Positions 18,723 through 30,305 of a DNA stretch of 64,000 nucleotides are shown one piece after another (position 1 is the stretch's first letter; every line of letters begins with the position of its first letter). The DNA comes from Mycobacterium pinniadriaticum (GTDB lineage: Bacteria > Actinomycetota > Actinomycetes > Mycobacteriales > Mycobacteriaceae). The notes beneath the pieces are model-generated. The model saw nothing but the letters and a program-made list of their open reading frames with translations. It ran no database searches and had not been told where the DNA came from. The DNA is taken from the NCBI RefSeq assembly GCF_026242045.1, contig NZ_JAPJDO010000001.1, positions 62,001-126,000 on the forward strand, read 5' to 3'. The position numbers and the translations under genes were made by a program.

Positions 18723-19640
18723 TTATCGGTTCTGCTGCAATGCGGCGCTCAACCGGTCGGCCGTATCGCGCTGCCAGGTCAGATAGTCACTACCTTCGGG
18801 CAGTGTCTCGGTGACGCCGACGATGGGGATTCCGGCGCTCTGGGCCGCGGCCCGGACCTGCTTGGTCACCTCGGTCTCGGTCTGCTCGTTGAACACCACC
18901 GCGGCAACCTGGCGGGACGTGATGAGGTCAAGCATGGCGGCCACGTCGACCGGGGCGGGGTCGGTGTCCTGCTCGACCGCGCTGGCGAACCCAGCCGGCG
19001 TCTTGTCGGTCAGTCCCGTGGCCACCAGCAGGTAGTGGGCGACGGGTTCGGTGGCGACGACGGCCGCTCCCGGATGGGTGAGGCGGATCGCTCGCTCGGT
19101 TTGGGCGATGGCGTCGACGCCGCGGTTGAACGTCTCGGCGTTCGATTTGTAGTCGGCGGCGTGCTGCGGATCGTCCTGGGCGAGTTTGTCGGCGATCTTG
19201 GCCGCCACCGCCCGGGCGGTGCCCAGGTCGTAGAAGACGTGCTCGTTGGCCGGCTGTGGTTCCCCCGGGGGCACCTGAAGCAGTGAGTAGGCGTCGACGG
19301 AGGGCACGGCGGGGCGGCTGGCCAGGATGTCGTCCACCCACTGGTCATAGCCGCCCCCGTTGTAGACGACCAGCGACGCGTCGGCGATGGCCGCCGCGTT
19401 CGCCGGGCTGGCCTCGAACGAGTGCGGATCGGCCGAAGCGCTGGTGATGATCGAGGTCACCTTGGCGTGGTCACCGGCCACCGCTTGCGCGACGCTGCCC
19501 CAGACGTCGGTGGACGCCACGACGTTCGGCGATTGCGGCGGGCCGCCGCCCGGGGACTTGTCTCCGCCGCATGCGGTGATTCCCGCCGTCAGCGCCAGCA
19601 CCGACACACCGATGACCGTCCGGACCGCAACACCGCGCAC
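18723..19640 (-). CDS. znuA: Zinc ABC transporter substrate-binding lipoprotein (ZnuA-type)
   Basis: 305 aa, GTG start with a strong ribosome-binding site (GGAGAGGAG). Lipoprotein signal ending ALTAGITAC, acyl-Cys at 24. Cluster A-I fold: metal-ligand His in SADPHSFEASP, a second in NEHVFYDLGT, and a third in a VATEPVAHYLL-type position. There is no long His/Asp-rich loop. Captures Zn at the outer membrane face for the ZnuCB pair downstream. A Zur-like palindrome overlaps its promoter, so repression by zinc is expected. Confidence 0.92.
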   Translation of the reverse strand: MRGVAVRTVIGVSVLALTAGITACGGDKSPGGGPPQSPNVVASTDVWGSVAQAVAGDHAKVTSIITSASADPHSFEASPANAAAIADASLVVYNGGGYDQWVDDILASRPAVPSVDAYSLLQVPPGEPQPANEHVFYDLGTARAVAAKIADKLAQDDPQHAADYKSNAETFNRGVDAIAQTERAIRLTHPGAAVVATEPVAHYLLVATGLTDKTPAGFASAVEQDTDPAPVDVAAMLDLITSRQVAAVVFNEQTETEVTKQVRAAAQSAGIPIVGVTETLPEGSDYLTWQRDTADRLSAALQQNR

Positions 19641-19663
19641 GATCGCTCCTCTCCACTGGAGAA

Positions 19664-19691
19664 ATACTAATACAAATGAAAACCGTTTCCA
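19664..19691 (-). promoter_or_regulatory. Zur-like box over the znuACB promoter
   Basis: TGAAAACCGTTTCCA at 19677-19691 is an imperfect palindrome (13 of 15 positions symmetric) close to mycobacterial Zur sites built on TGAAAATnATTTTCA. On the minus strand a -10 element TAGTAT lies at 19669-19664, so the box covers roughly -20 to -34 of the znuA promoter, an ideal repressor position. It is about 36 bp upstream of the znuA GTG. Confidence 0.75.
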
Positions 19692-19750
19692 ATAAACTCT
19701 AGGCCATTACTACCGGTCGAATGCAAGTCGATGCGATAACCTCACCGAGC

Positions 19751-20851
19751 ATGTCCCGAAGTCCCGCGCCGCGGCGGCGGGCGACTCTGGCCTCGTTGGC
19801 CGCTGAACTCAAGGTTTCGCGGACCACGATCTCCAACGCCTACAACCGCCCCGACCAGCTGTCGGCCGATTTGCGGGAACGGGTGCTCGCCACCGCCAAG
19901 CGGCTGGGATACGCGGGTCCGGATCCCGTGGCACGCTCGCTGCGCACCCGAAAAGCGGGGGCGGTCGGCCTGGTGATCGCCGAGCCGCTGACATACGTCT
20001 TCAGTGATCCCGCCGCACTGAATTTCGTTGCCGGACTTGCTGAGTCATGCGAAGAAGTCGGCCAGGGCCTGCTGCTGGTCGCGGTCGGCCCGGAGCGGAG
20101 CCTGACGGACGGCACGAATGCGGTCTTGGCCGCTGGGGTGGACGGTTTCGTCGTGTACGCCGCTTCGGACGACGATCCCTATCTCCAGTCGGTGTTACAG
20201 CGACACATACCGGCTGTCGTCGTCGACGAACCCAAGGACGTGCCCGGTGCATCACGGGTGGGTATCGACGACCGTGCCGCGATGCGGGATCTGGCCGACT
20301 ACGTCATCGGCCTGGGGCACCACGAGATCGGCCTGCTGGCGATGCGCCTGGGCACCGAACGGCGCGTCGGTGACCAGGCCGCCGGAGTAGTGAGCGCGGA
20401 GCGCTTGCAGAGCTCGCACTTCCATGTCCAGAGCGAACGGATCGGCGGTGTGCGCGACGCGATGGCCGGGGCCGGGCTGGATCCGGAGACGCTCACCGTC
20501 ATCGAGAGTTACGAACACCTGCCGGCCTCCGGGGCGGCGGCCGCCGAACTGGCGATGCAGACCAACCCGCACATCACCGCGCTGATGTGCACTACCGATG
20601 TGCTCGCTATCTCTGCGATGGATTACCTTCGCGCACACGGTATTTACGTGCCCGGTCAGATGACGGTGACCGGATTCGACGGGATCCCCGATGCGTTGAG
20701 CCGGGGTCTGACGACAGTGTCGCAGCCCAGTCTGGACAAGGGGAAGCGAGCCGGTCGGCTGCTGCACCACCCGCCGCGCGACGGGCTGCCGGTCATCGAC
20801 GTGTTGTCCACCGAACTGATACGCGGGCGGACGGCGGGTCCGCCGGCCTGA
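19751..20851 (+). CDS. LacI-family transcriptional regulator (Rv3575c-type)
   Basis: 366 aa from the ATG at 19751; an ATG at 19721 would add 10 residues. N-terminal helix-turn-helix and hinge (ATLASLAAELKVSRTTISNAYNRPDQLS), then a periplasmic-binding-like effector domain. The C-terminal TVTGFDGIPDALSRGLTTVSQP element is typical. Ligand unknown, probably a sugar. The gene is divergent from znuA and next to trehalose-phosphate phosphatase, so it may control that gene or its own expression. Orthologue of Rv3575c by position. Confidence 0.88.
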   Translation: MSRSPAPRRRATLASLAAELKVSRTTISNAYNRPDQLSADLRERVLATAKRLGYAGPDPVARSLRTRKAGAVGLVIAEPLTYVFSDPAALNFVAGLAESCEEVGQGLLLVAVGPERSLTDGTNAVLAAGVDGFVVYAASDDDPYLQSVLQRHIPAVVVDEPKDVPGASRVGIDDRAAMRDLADYVIGLGHHEIGLLAMRLGTERRVGDQAAGVVSAERLQSSHFHVQSERIGGVRDAMAGAGLDPETLTVIESYEHLPASGAAAAELAMQTNPHITALMCTTDVLAISAMDYLRAHGIYVPGQMTVTGFDGIPDALSRGLTTVSQPSLDKGKRAGRLLHHPPRDGLPVIDVLSTELIRGRTAGPPA

Positions 20852-20867
20852 CCGCGCGCGACCGCTG

Positions 20868-21626
20868 CTAGCGCTGACGGGCGTGGGCCAGAACCGCCAG
20901 CGCCGCGGCGACGTCGTCGGGGGAGTCCACCCGATAGCGGGCCAGGGTCTGTCCCGGTCCGACCTTGACCCCCACGTCGCCGTCGGTCAGGCTGCGGAAC
21001 GCCTTCTCATCGGTCACGTCGTCACCGAAGAACACCACCGCGTTCGCGTCGTTCAGTCCGCGCAGCTGCGCGAGTGCGGCGCCCTTGTCGGTGTCGATGA
21101 CCGCGAACTCACGGACCGCTTTGCCTTCGGTGATGTGAATATCCCAGTCCCGCACCGCATCCAACGCATCATCGAGTGCCTGCTGGGCCAGCGCGGGAGC
21201 GGCGTTGCGGACGTGGAAGGCCACGCTGACGGGTTTGATCTCCACCGTGGCTCCGGGGTACCGCTGCGCCAGCGCGGTCATGGTCCGCTCGAGCTCGGCC
21301 AGCAGGGCCTTGCGCGCTTCGTCGACGGCTTCGGCGAAGCCGGCGTCGAACTCCGAGCCGTGGCTGCCCACCAGATGCACATCGGCCGGCGCGCCGGACA
21401 GTGTTCGCAGGTCGCGCAGTGCCCGCCCGGAGATCAGGGCTGTCACCGTGGATTCCAGTGCCGCAAGCGCGGCCAGGGCGTCGGCGGCCGCCGGTAGGGG
21501 ACGCGCGTCGCCCGGGTTGGACACGATCGGCGCGACGGTGCCGTCGAAATCGGATGCCACCAGCAACCGGGGGACCCCGGCGACGTCGATCAACGCGCGG
21601 TGCAGATCCTCGGGAAGTACGGACAC
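20868..21626 (-). CDS. otsB: Trehalose-6-phosphate phosphatase
   Basis: 252 aa HAD-superfamily enzyme without the long N-terminal extension of OtsB2. Motif I DFDGTVAPI (nucleophile Asp about residue 26), motif II TALISGRALRDL, motif III Lys in EGKAVREF, motif IV FFGDDVTDEKAF. It dephosphorylates trehalose-6-phosphate to trehalose. Short gap of 6 bp between this gene and kstR, both on the minus strand, so it may be read through from kstR. M. tuberculosis lacks it here; fast growers have it at this place. Confidence 0.88.
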   Translation of the reverse strand: MSVLPEDLHRALIDVAGVPRLLVASDFDGTVAPIVSNPGDARPLPAAADALAALAALESTVTALISGRALRDLRTLSGAPADVHLVGSHGSEFDAGFAEAVDEARKALLAELERTMTALAQRYPGATVEIKPVSVAFHVRNAAPALAQQALDDALDAVRDWDIHITEGKAVREFAVIDTDKGAALAQLRGLNDANAVVFFGDDVTDEKAFRSLTDGDVGVKVGPGQTLARYRVDSPDDVAAALAVLAHARQR

Positions 21627-21632
21627 GTCGCC

Positions 21633-22298
21633 CTAGGACTCGCCGTCGTCGCCGATCAGCAGTCGCACCGCCAGATCGAGACGTTTGCTGACATCGGTCG
21701 CCGAGGCCCGGCGGGTCAGCCAGGCCAGCAGGTTCGACAGCCACACATCCGAGATCACGCGGGCGATGTGGTACTGGTCTTCGGTCGGTTCACCGTCGCT
21801 CATGGCGCGGGCGAACATGCTGTCGATGATCTTCTCCACGTGATCAACCTCACCGGCTGCCGAGGCGTCGGCGAACACGTAGGCGCGGGTCATCGCCTCG
21901 GTCAACAGCGGGTTGCGCTGCATGGCCCGGTTCAGCTTGCTGACCATGAAGTTCAGTCGCTGGAACGGTGAACCCCCGGCAACCACCGACCGGTCGGTCT
22001 TGGAATCGATGCGTTCGAATTCCCGCGCCAGCGCCGAGACCAGCAGGTGGACCTTCGATGGGAAGTAGCGGTACAGCGTGCCGACGGCCACGTCGGCACG
22101 ATCGGCCACCGCGCGCATCTGGACGGCCTCGTAGCCGCCTTTGGAGGCGATGGCCATGGTTGCGTCGAGGATGCGTTTGCGGCGCTCACGCTGTGCTTCA
22201 GAACCGAGCTCTGATTCTGCGAGAACTGACACCGGCAACACCTCACGTGGCTGCAAACCCGCACCGCCGGGCGACGACTTCTGCGCTGGCGATGACAT
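21633..22298 (-). CDS. kstR: TetR-family regulator KstR, master repressor of cholesterol catabolism
   Basis: 221 aa from the ATG at 22298, which has a strong ribosome-binding site (GGAAGGAG); the 47-residue upstream extension is intergenic. TetR helix-turn-helix at about 50-90 (GYEAVQMRAVADRADVAVGTLYRYFPSK) and an all-helical ligand-binding domain. KstR represses uptake, side-chain and ring A/B genes and is released by 3-oxo-cholestenoyl-CoA-type ligands. A perfect operator stands in the kstR-fadE34 intergenic region, so it autoregulates. Rv3574 orthologue by sequence and by fadE34 next door. Confidence 0.95.
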   Translation of the reverse strand: MSSPAQKSSPGGAGLQPREVLPVSVLAESELGSEAQRERRKRILDATMAIASKGGYEAVQMRAVADRADVAVGTLYRYFPSKVHLLVSALAREFERIDSKTDRSVVAGGSPFQRLNFMVSKLNRAMQRNPLLTEAMTRAYVFADASAAGEVDHVEKIIDSMFARAMSDGEPTEDQYHIARVISDVWLSNLLAWLTRRASATDVSKRLDLAVRLLIGDDGES

Positions 22299-22442
22299 GG
22301 GTTCGTTCCGCTCCTTCCAAGGGTCGTTACTAGAGGAAACGATACGCATCGCTACACTGCGTCGCGTACCTCTGCGTCCCCCGGGACGACCGCGTGTCCT
22401 GCTGCGATGCCGGTCGACTTGACTGGTGATCGCTGGCACTAT

Positions 22443-22456
22443 TAGAACACGTTCTA
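22443..22456. promoter_or_regulatory. KstR operator (kstR / fadE34)
   Basis: TAGAACACGTTCTA fits the KstR consensus TnnAACnnGTTnnA with outer bases also symmetric. It is the best site in the window and lies between divergent kstR (start 22298) and fadE34 (start 22510). Confidence 0.9.
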
Positions 22457-22509
22457 GTGGGCCAAGAAGATTTTCAGCGCCCGTTCTTTGTGACCTCTAG
22501 GAGCCGACG

Positions 22510-24636
22510 GTGTCTGCGACCATCACCGACGAACAGTTTGCCGCCCGTGAGTTGGTCCGCAGCTGGGCGGCCTCTTCCGGCGCCCTTGCCGCGGTGCGCG
22601 ACGTCGAACACGGCACTCCCGAGGCATGGCGTCCGGTTTATCGCGCCCTGGCCGACTTGGGTTTGTTCGGAGTCGCCGTCGCCGAGGATGCCGGGGGTGC
22701 TGGAGGTTCCATCCAGGATCTGTGCGCCATGGTCGAGGAGGCGGCGCGGGCGCTGATCCCCGGCCCGGTCGCGACGACGGCGGTGGCCACACTGGTCATC
22801 ACTGATGCCGAGCTGCTCGAAGCACTCGCCGCGGGGGAGTCCACCGCCGGTTTGGCGCTGGCGGCCGATTTGCGGCAGGACGGTGGCCGGGTATCCGGGA
22901 CCGCCGACCATGTGCTCGGCGCGGATACCTCGGGTGTGCTGCTGTTGCCGGTGGGTGATGAGGTCGTCGTCGTCGACGCCGCCGCCGACGGGGTGACGGT
23001 CGAGTCACTGGCCGCCACCGATTTCTCCCGCCCCCTGGCCCGGGTAACGCTGAATTCGGTGCCCGCCACCAAGGCCGCAGCGTCGCGGCGCCGATTCGAG
23101 GACCTGACCGCCACGGTGCTGGCCGCCGAAACCGCCGGTCTGGCCCGTTGGACGCTGGACACCGCGGTCGAGTATGCGAAGGTGCGCGAGCAGTTCGGCA
23201 AGCCGATCGGCAGCTTCCAGGCCATCAAACACATGTGTGCCGAGATGCTGCTGCGCTCGCAGCAGGCCGCGGTGGCGGCCGCTGACGCCGCCGGTGCCGC
23301 CTCGTCTGATGTCGCCGGCCCAGCGGCTCCGGCTGAGCAACAACTGGCCATCGCCGCCGCCATCGCCGCCGCGATCGGCATCGAGTCGGCCAAGGCCAAC
23401 GCCAAGGATTGCATCCAGGTGCTCGGCGGTATCGGGATCACCTGGGAACACGACGCGCATCTCTACCTGCGTCGGGCCTACAGCATCGGCCAGATCCTCG
23501 GTGGTCGGCCGGCCTGGCTGCGCCGGGTGTGCGCGTTGACCCTCGACGGTGTGCGCCGCGAGCTGCACATCGACCTGGACTCCGTCGCGCACCTGCAACC
23601 GGAGATCGCCGCCGCGGTGGCCGAAGTCGCGGCCCTACCCGCCGACGACCGCCAGCCCGCACTGGCCGCCACCGGGTTGCTCGCCCCGCATTGGCCCAAG
23701 CCCTACGGCCGGGAGGCCTCGCCGGCCGAACAGCTGCTCATCGATTCCGAACTGGCCAAGTCCGGAGTGCAGCGCCCCGATCTGGTGATCGGCTGGTGGG
23801 CGGTGCCGACGATTCTGGAGGGCGGCACGCCCGAGCAGATCGACCGGTTCGTGCCGGCCACCCTGCGCGGCGAGATCATCTGGTGCCAGCTCTTTTCCGA
23901 GCCGGGCGCCGGGTCGGATCTGGCCGCTCTGCGCACCAAAGCCGTTCGGGCCGAAGGCGGTTGGAAGCTCACCGGCCAGAAGGTGTGGACCTCGGCCGCG
24001 CAGAAGGCGCATTGGGGTGTGTGCCTGGCCCGCACCGACGCGGACGCGCCGAAACACAAAGGCATCACCTACTTCCTGGTCGACATGCGCTCGCCGGGCA
24101 TCGTGGTCCGCCCGCTGCGGGAGATCACCGGCGACGAACTGTTCAACGAGGTGTTCTTCGACGACGTGTTCGTGCCCGACGACATGGTGGTGGGCACGGT
24201 CAACGACGGCTGGCGGCTGGCCCGCACCACACTGGCCAACGAACGGGTCGCGATGGCGCAGGGGACCGCGTTGGGCAATCCGGTGGAGGAGATGCTGCGC
24301 ACGGTCGCCGAGCGTGAACTCGACACCGCGCTACAGGACCAGACGGCCAAGCTGATCCTGTCCGCGCAGGCGGGTTCACTGCTCGATCAGCGGATCGCGC
24401 AGCTGGCGGTCGGCGGGCATGACACCAGCGCGGAGGCCAGTGCCCGCAAGCTCATCGGCGTTCGGCACCGGCAGGCGCTGGCCGAGTTCCGGCTGGAACT
24501 CTCGGACTCCGGCGGCCTCGTCATCGACGGGTTCGTGCACGACTTCCTCAACACCCGGTGCCTGACCATCGCCGGCGGCACCGAGCAGATCCTGCTCACC
24601 CTCGCCGGGGAACGCCTGCTCGGCCTGCCGCGCTAG
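22510..24636 (+). CDS. fadE34: Fused acyl-CoA dehydrogenase FadE34 (ChsE3)
   Basis: 708 aa, about twice a normal acyl-CoA dehydrogenase: two ACAD domains in one chain (about 1-350 and 360-708), replacing the alpha2beta2 partner pairs used elsewhere in steroid degradation. The second half has the FAD/substrate signatures SEPGAGSDLAALRTKA and KVWTSAAQ and ends with GTEQILLTLAGERLLGLPR; the first half carries QFGKPIGSFQAIKH and GIGITWEHDAHLYLRRA. It dehydrogenates the C5 side-chain CoA thioester of cholesterol or a bile-acid-like analogue. GTG start, ribosome-binding site TAGGAGCC. Controlled by the KstR site at 22443. Confidence 0.93.
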   Translation: MSATITDEQFAARELVRSWAASSGALAAVRDVEHGTPEAWRPVYRALADLGLFGVAVAEDAGGAGGSIQDLCAMVEEAARALIPGPVATTAVATLVITDAELLEALAAGESTAGLALAADLRQDGGRVSGTADHVLGADTSGVLLLPVGDEVVVVDAAADGVTVESLAATDFSRPLARVTLNSVPATKAAASRRRFEDLTATVLAAETAGLARWTLDTAVEYAKVREQFGKPIGSFQAIKHMCAEMLLRSQQAAVAAADAAGAASSDVAGPAAPAEQQLAIAAAIAAAIGIESAKANAKDCIQVLGGIGITWEHDAHLYLRRAYSIGQILGGRPAWLRRVCALTLDGVRRELHIDLDSVAHLQPEIAAAVAEVAALPADDRQPALAATGLLAPHWPKPYGREASPAEQLLIDSELAKSGVQRPDLVIGWWAVPTILEGGTPEQIDRFVPATLRGEIIWCQLFSEPGAGSDLAALRTKAVRAEGGWKLTGQKVWTSAAQKAHWGVCLARTDADAPKHKGITYFLVDMRSPGIVVRPLREITGDELFNEVFFDDVFVPDDMVVGTVNDGWRLARTTLANERVAMAQGTALGNPVEEMLRTVAERELDTALQDQTAKLILSAQAGSLLDQRIAQLAVGGHDTSAEASARKLIGVRHRQALAEFRLELSDSGGLVIDGFVHDFLNTRCLTIAGGTEQILLTLAGERLLGLPR

Positions 24637-24647
24637 GGATTCCTCCC

Positions 24648-24709
24648 CGCGAACAGACACAAGATGCCCTGACACGCCGGCGATTTGGAGAGGTTTATGC
24701 CTGCTCGCG
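24648..24709. repeat. Diverged copy of an intergenic hairpin element (arms around CGCGAACAGACAC)
   Basis: Between the convergent fadE34 and kshB genes, CGCGAACAGACACAA and the reverse-complement partner TTATGCCTGCTCGCG form imperfect arms around a centre containing GACACGCC. The same centre and arms occur at 39958-40015. It may act as a bidirectional terminator. Confidence 0.55.
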
Positions 24710-24722
24710 CTGAGGCGCCGGC

Positions 24723-25790
24723 CTACTCGTCGTAGGTGACTTCCACCGAATCGGAATTCGGCCGCGCCTGGCAGGCCAGGATCAGCCCCTCGGCGATGTC
24801 GTCGGGTTCCAGGACATCGTTGATGTCCATCGCGACCTCGCCGCTGCGTTTGACCACCGCGCACGCGCCGCAGTGCCCCTCTCGGCAGGAGAACGGCACA
24901 TCGAGCCCCTTGTCGAGGAGGACGTCGAGCAGTTTGGCGCTGCGCGGCCACGCCACGGTGTGGGTCTGCCCGTCGAGCTCGACGATGGCGGTGGCCGGCG
25001 GCTCGTCACCCTCGTCGGTGATCGTCACCGCGGCGAACGGATCGGTCTCCAGCGAGCGGAATACCTCGATATGCACCTGCTTGGCCGGGACCTGCAGCGA
25101 CTCGAGGGCCTGTTCGGCGGCCTGCATGAACGGGCCCGGACCGCAGATGAACGCCTGCCGGTCGGTGTAGGGCACCATCAGCTTGCTCAGTGCCGGGGTG
25201 CTCGGCAGACCCTGCACGGACTCCAGCCAGTGCACGACCGTCAAGCGATCGGGGTACTTCGCGGCCAGATCGCGCAGCGCGCTGCCGAAGATGACCGACC
25301 GCTCGTCTCTGTTGGCGTAGATCAACGTGATCTGACCACTGCCCTGCGAGAGGGCTGACTTACAGATGGCCATCATCGGCGTGATCCCGCTACCGGCGGC
25401 GATGAGCAGGAAGTCGGCGTCGAGGGTCTTGGGCACGAAGGTTCCCGACGGCGCCAGCACGTGCATCTTCATGCCCCGGTGCGCGTGATCGCACAGCCAG
25501 TTGGATGCATAACCGTCGACCGTGCGCTTGACGGTGACGGTCAAGGCGTCATCGGTGAACGGTGAACTGGAAAGCGAGTAGCAGCGCGCCACCGAACCCG
25601 TGCGGTCGCTGGGAATGCGCAGGGTCAGGAACTGGCCGGGCGCGTAGCGCAGGCGATCGGCGGGGATGTCCGCGCCGGCGGGCACGCCGAACACGAGTGA
25701 TCGCGAGTCGTCGGTCTCCTCGACCACGTCGGTCACTTCCAACTCGAGCACGTGGCTGCCCAAGGGCTCGTCCGGTGGCACCTGCGTCAC
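24723..25790 (-). CDS. kshB: 3-ketosteroid-9-alpha-hydroxylase reductase subunit KshB
   Basis: 355 aa. Domain order: FAD-binding barrel (RYAPGQFLTLRIP, RCYSLSSSP about 47-75), NAD-binding domain (AAGSGITPMMAICKSAL), C-terminal plant-type 2Fe-2S ferredoxin with Cys ligands in SCREGHCGACAV and a final LILACQA. It passes electrons from NADH to the oxygenase KshA, which 9-hydroxylates the steroid and leads to ring B opening. KshA itself is not in this window. GTG start. A KstR-type site lies 28 bp upstream; divergent from hsaA. Confidence 0.94.
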   Translation of the reverse strand: MTQVPPDEPLGSHVLELEVTDVVEETDDSRSLVFGVPAGADIPADRLRYAPGQFLTLRIPSDRTGSVARCYSLSSSPFTDDALTVTVKRTVDGYASNWLCDHAHRGMKMHVLAPSGTFVPKTLDADFLLIAAGSGITPMMAICKSALSQGSGQITLIYANRDERSVIFGSALRDLAAKYPDRLTVVHWLESVQGLPSTPALSKLMVPYTDRQAFICGPGPFMQAAEQALESLQVPAKQVHIEVFRSLETDPFAAVTITDEGDEPPATAIVELDGQTHTVAWPRSAKLLDVLLDKGLDVPFSCREGHCGACAVVKRSGEVAMDINDVLEPDDIAEGLILACQARPNSDSVEVTYDE

Positions 25791-25817
25791 GTTGCTTAGC
25801 CTTCCCTCCAGTTCAAC

Positions 25818-25831
25818 TAGAACAGGTTACA
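25818..25831. promoter_or_regulatory. KstR operator (kshB side)
   Basis: TAGAACAGGTTACA matches TnnAACnnGTTnnA. It is 28 bp upstream of the kshB start, in the divergent kshB-hsaA region. Confidence 0.82.
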
Positions 25832-25885
25832 GAAATCGGTTTGTATATCGCTACCAGCCGCAGGCTCGCGCTGCTCGACACAAAT

Positions 25886-25899
25886 CGTAACGTGTTCTA
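25886..25899. promoter_or_regulatory. KstR operator (hsaA side), one mismatch
   Basis: CGTAACGTGTTCTA keeps the AAC-nn-GTT core but has C instead of the first T. It lies 38 bp upstream of hsaA and 68 bp from the kshB site, so each divergent promoter probably has its own operator. Confidence 0.7.
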
Positions 25900-25936
25900 G
25901 TCTTGGTCGGAGTAACGCACTTCTGGGAGGCATGCA

Positions 25937-28919
<2,983 letters not shown>

Positions 28920-28922
28920 CCG

Positions 28923-29489
28923 ATGTCCGCACCCATGATCGATCCCCGCACGTTTCGTCATGTGCTGGGCCAGTTCTGCACCGGCATCACCATCGTCACG
29001 ACGGTCCACGACGACGTTCCGGTCGGGTTTGCCTGCCAATCGTTCGCGGCCTTGTCGCTGGAGCCGCCGTTGGTGCTGTTCTGCCCCACCAAACTCTCGC
29101 GGTCCTGGGCGGCCATCGAGGCCAGCGGAAAGTTCTGCGTCAACATCCTGCATGAGAAGCAGAAGGATGTGTCGGCCCGGTTCGGATCGAGGGAGCCGGA
29201 CAAGTTCGCTGGAATCGACTGGAGCCCAAGCAAGCTCGGCTCCCCCGTGATCGATGGCACGCTGGCTCATATCGACTGCACGGTGCACTCGGTGCATGAC
29301 GGCGGCGACCATTTCGTGGTGTTCGGGGCGGTTCAGTCGCTGTCGGAGGTGCCGAAGAAGAAGCCGCGGCCGCTGCTGTTCTACCGCGGCGAGTACACGG
29401 GTATCGAGCCGGACAAGAACACCCCGGCGCAGTGGCGTGACGACCTCGACGCGTTCCTGACCGCCACCACCACCGACACCTGGCTCTAA
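28923..29489 (+). CDS. hsaB: Flavin reductase HsaB
   Basis: 188 aa, FMN-binding split-barrel reductase that supplies reduced FMN to HsaA. FMN-site signatures: VTTVHDDVPVGFACQSFAALSLEPPLVLF and NILHEKQKDVSARF. Last gene of hsaADCB, 3 bp after hsaC. In M. tuberculosis nat (Rv3566c) follows; here the next gene is a convergent alpha/beta hydrolase overlapping by 4 bp, so nat is absent at this site. Confidence 0.95.
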   Translation: MSAPMIDPRTFRHVLGQFCTGITIVTTVHDDVPVGFACQSFAALSLEPPLVLFCPTKLSRSWAAIEASGKFCVNILHEKQKDVSARFGSREPDKFAGIDWSPSKLGSPVIDGTLAHIDCTVHSVHDGGDHFVVFGAVQSLSEVPKKKPRPLLFYRGEYTGIEPDKNTPAQWRDDLDAFLTATTTDTWL

Positions 29490-30253
29490 CTGTTCTGATC
29501 GATGAACTCGATGATCGCCGCGGCGACCTCACGGTGCACCGTCTCGTTGAGGATGTCGTGGTGCGCGCCGGGAAACTCCCGCAGCCGTAGTGGTTGGATC
29601 TGTTCGGCGTAGGCGCGTACCGCGCTGACGGGTCCGATCGGGTCGAGCTCACCGTGGATGGCCAACGTGGGCACGCTCAGGCTCGGCAGTTCGTCACCGA
29701 ATCGGTCCCAGGCCCTGGCCAGCTCGCGGGCCAGGGGAACGCTGTCGGCTTCGACGAACGCCAGCGGATCGTTCTCCATCGCGTCGAGGTAGAACGGGTC
29801 CCCCGACAGCCAGAGCGGGTCGAGGTCGAGTGCGGTGTCGGTGTCGAGTAACTCCGGCACAGGGACCAGCGGCGCACCGGAGATGATCCCGGCGCGGTAG
29901 CGCTGCGGCTGGTCGAGGAGCCGGAACAGGGTCACCACCGCACCATAGGAATGTCCCTGCGCGACAAGCGGAATACCTGGCGTCGCTTGTTCGGCCAGTG
30001 CGGTGAGGCTGTCAGCCAGCGCGGAGCTGTCCTCGATCCTGCCGAAGTCCCCGCGCGCCCCGGGGGAGAGGCCATGGCCGAACTGGTCGACAGCCCACAG
30101 GTCGATCCCGGCGGCGTTGAGGGCGAATCCCAGCCGGTGGTAGACGCCGGTGTGTTCGCCGAACCCGTGCAGGAAGATGACTGCCGCACGCGGCTCGAGT
30201 GCGGCCCAGTGCCGGTAGTAAGCGCGGCCGAGCTCATGGTCGATGAAAGGCAT
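29486..30253 (-). CDS. Alpha/beta hydrolase, monoacylglycerol lipase-like
   Basis: 255 aa serine hydrolase of the lysophospholipase/MGL type: FLHGFGEHTG oxyanion loop, nucleophile GHSYGAVV (Ser near residue 102), acid in HGELDPIGP, His in GAHHDILNE. Similar to mycobacterial Rv0183-like lipases but shorter at the N-terminus. Substrate not provable. It takes the place of nat and overlaps the convergent hsaB by 4 bp. Confidence 0.82.
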   Translation of the reverse strand: MPFIDHELGRAYYRHWAALEPRAAVIFLHGFGEHTGVYHRLGFALNAAGIDLWAVDQFGHGLSPGARGDFGRIEDSSALADSLTALAEQATPGIPLVAQGHSYGAVVTLFRLLDQPQRYRAGIISGAPLVPVPELLDTDTALDLDPLWLSGDPFYLDAMENDPLAFVEADSVPLARELARAWDRFGDELPSLSVPTLAIHGELDPIGPVSAVRAYAEQIQPLRLREFPGAHHDILNETVHREVAAAIIEFIDQNS

Positions 30254-30305
30254 GCCTCGACCCCATCAGTTGCGGCGGCGTCCCGCAATATCTGCGCTCA
30301 ACGCA

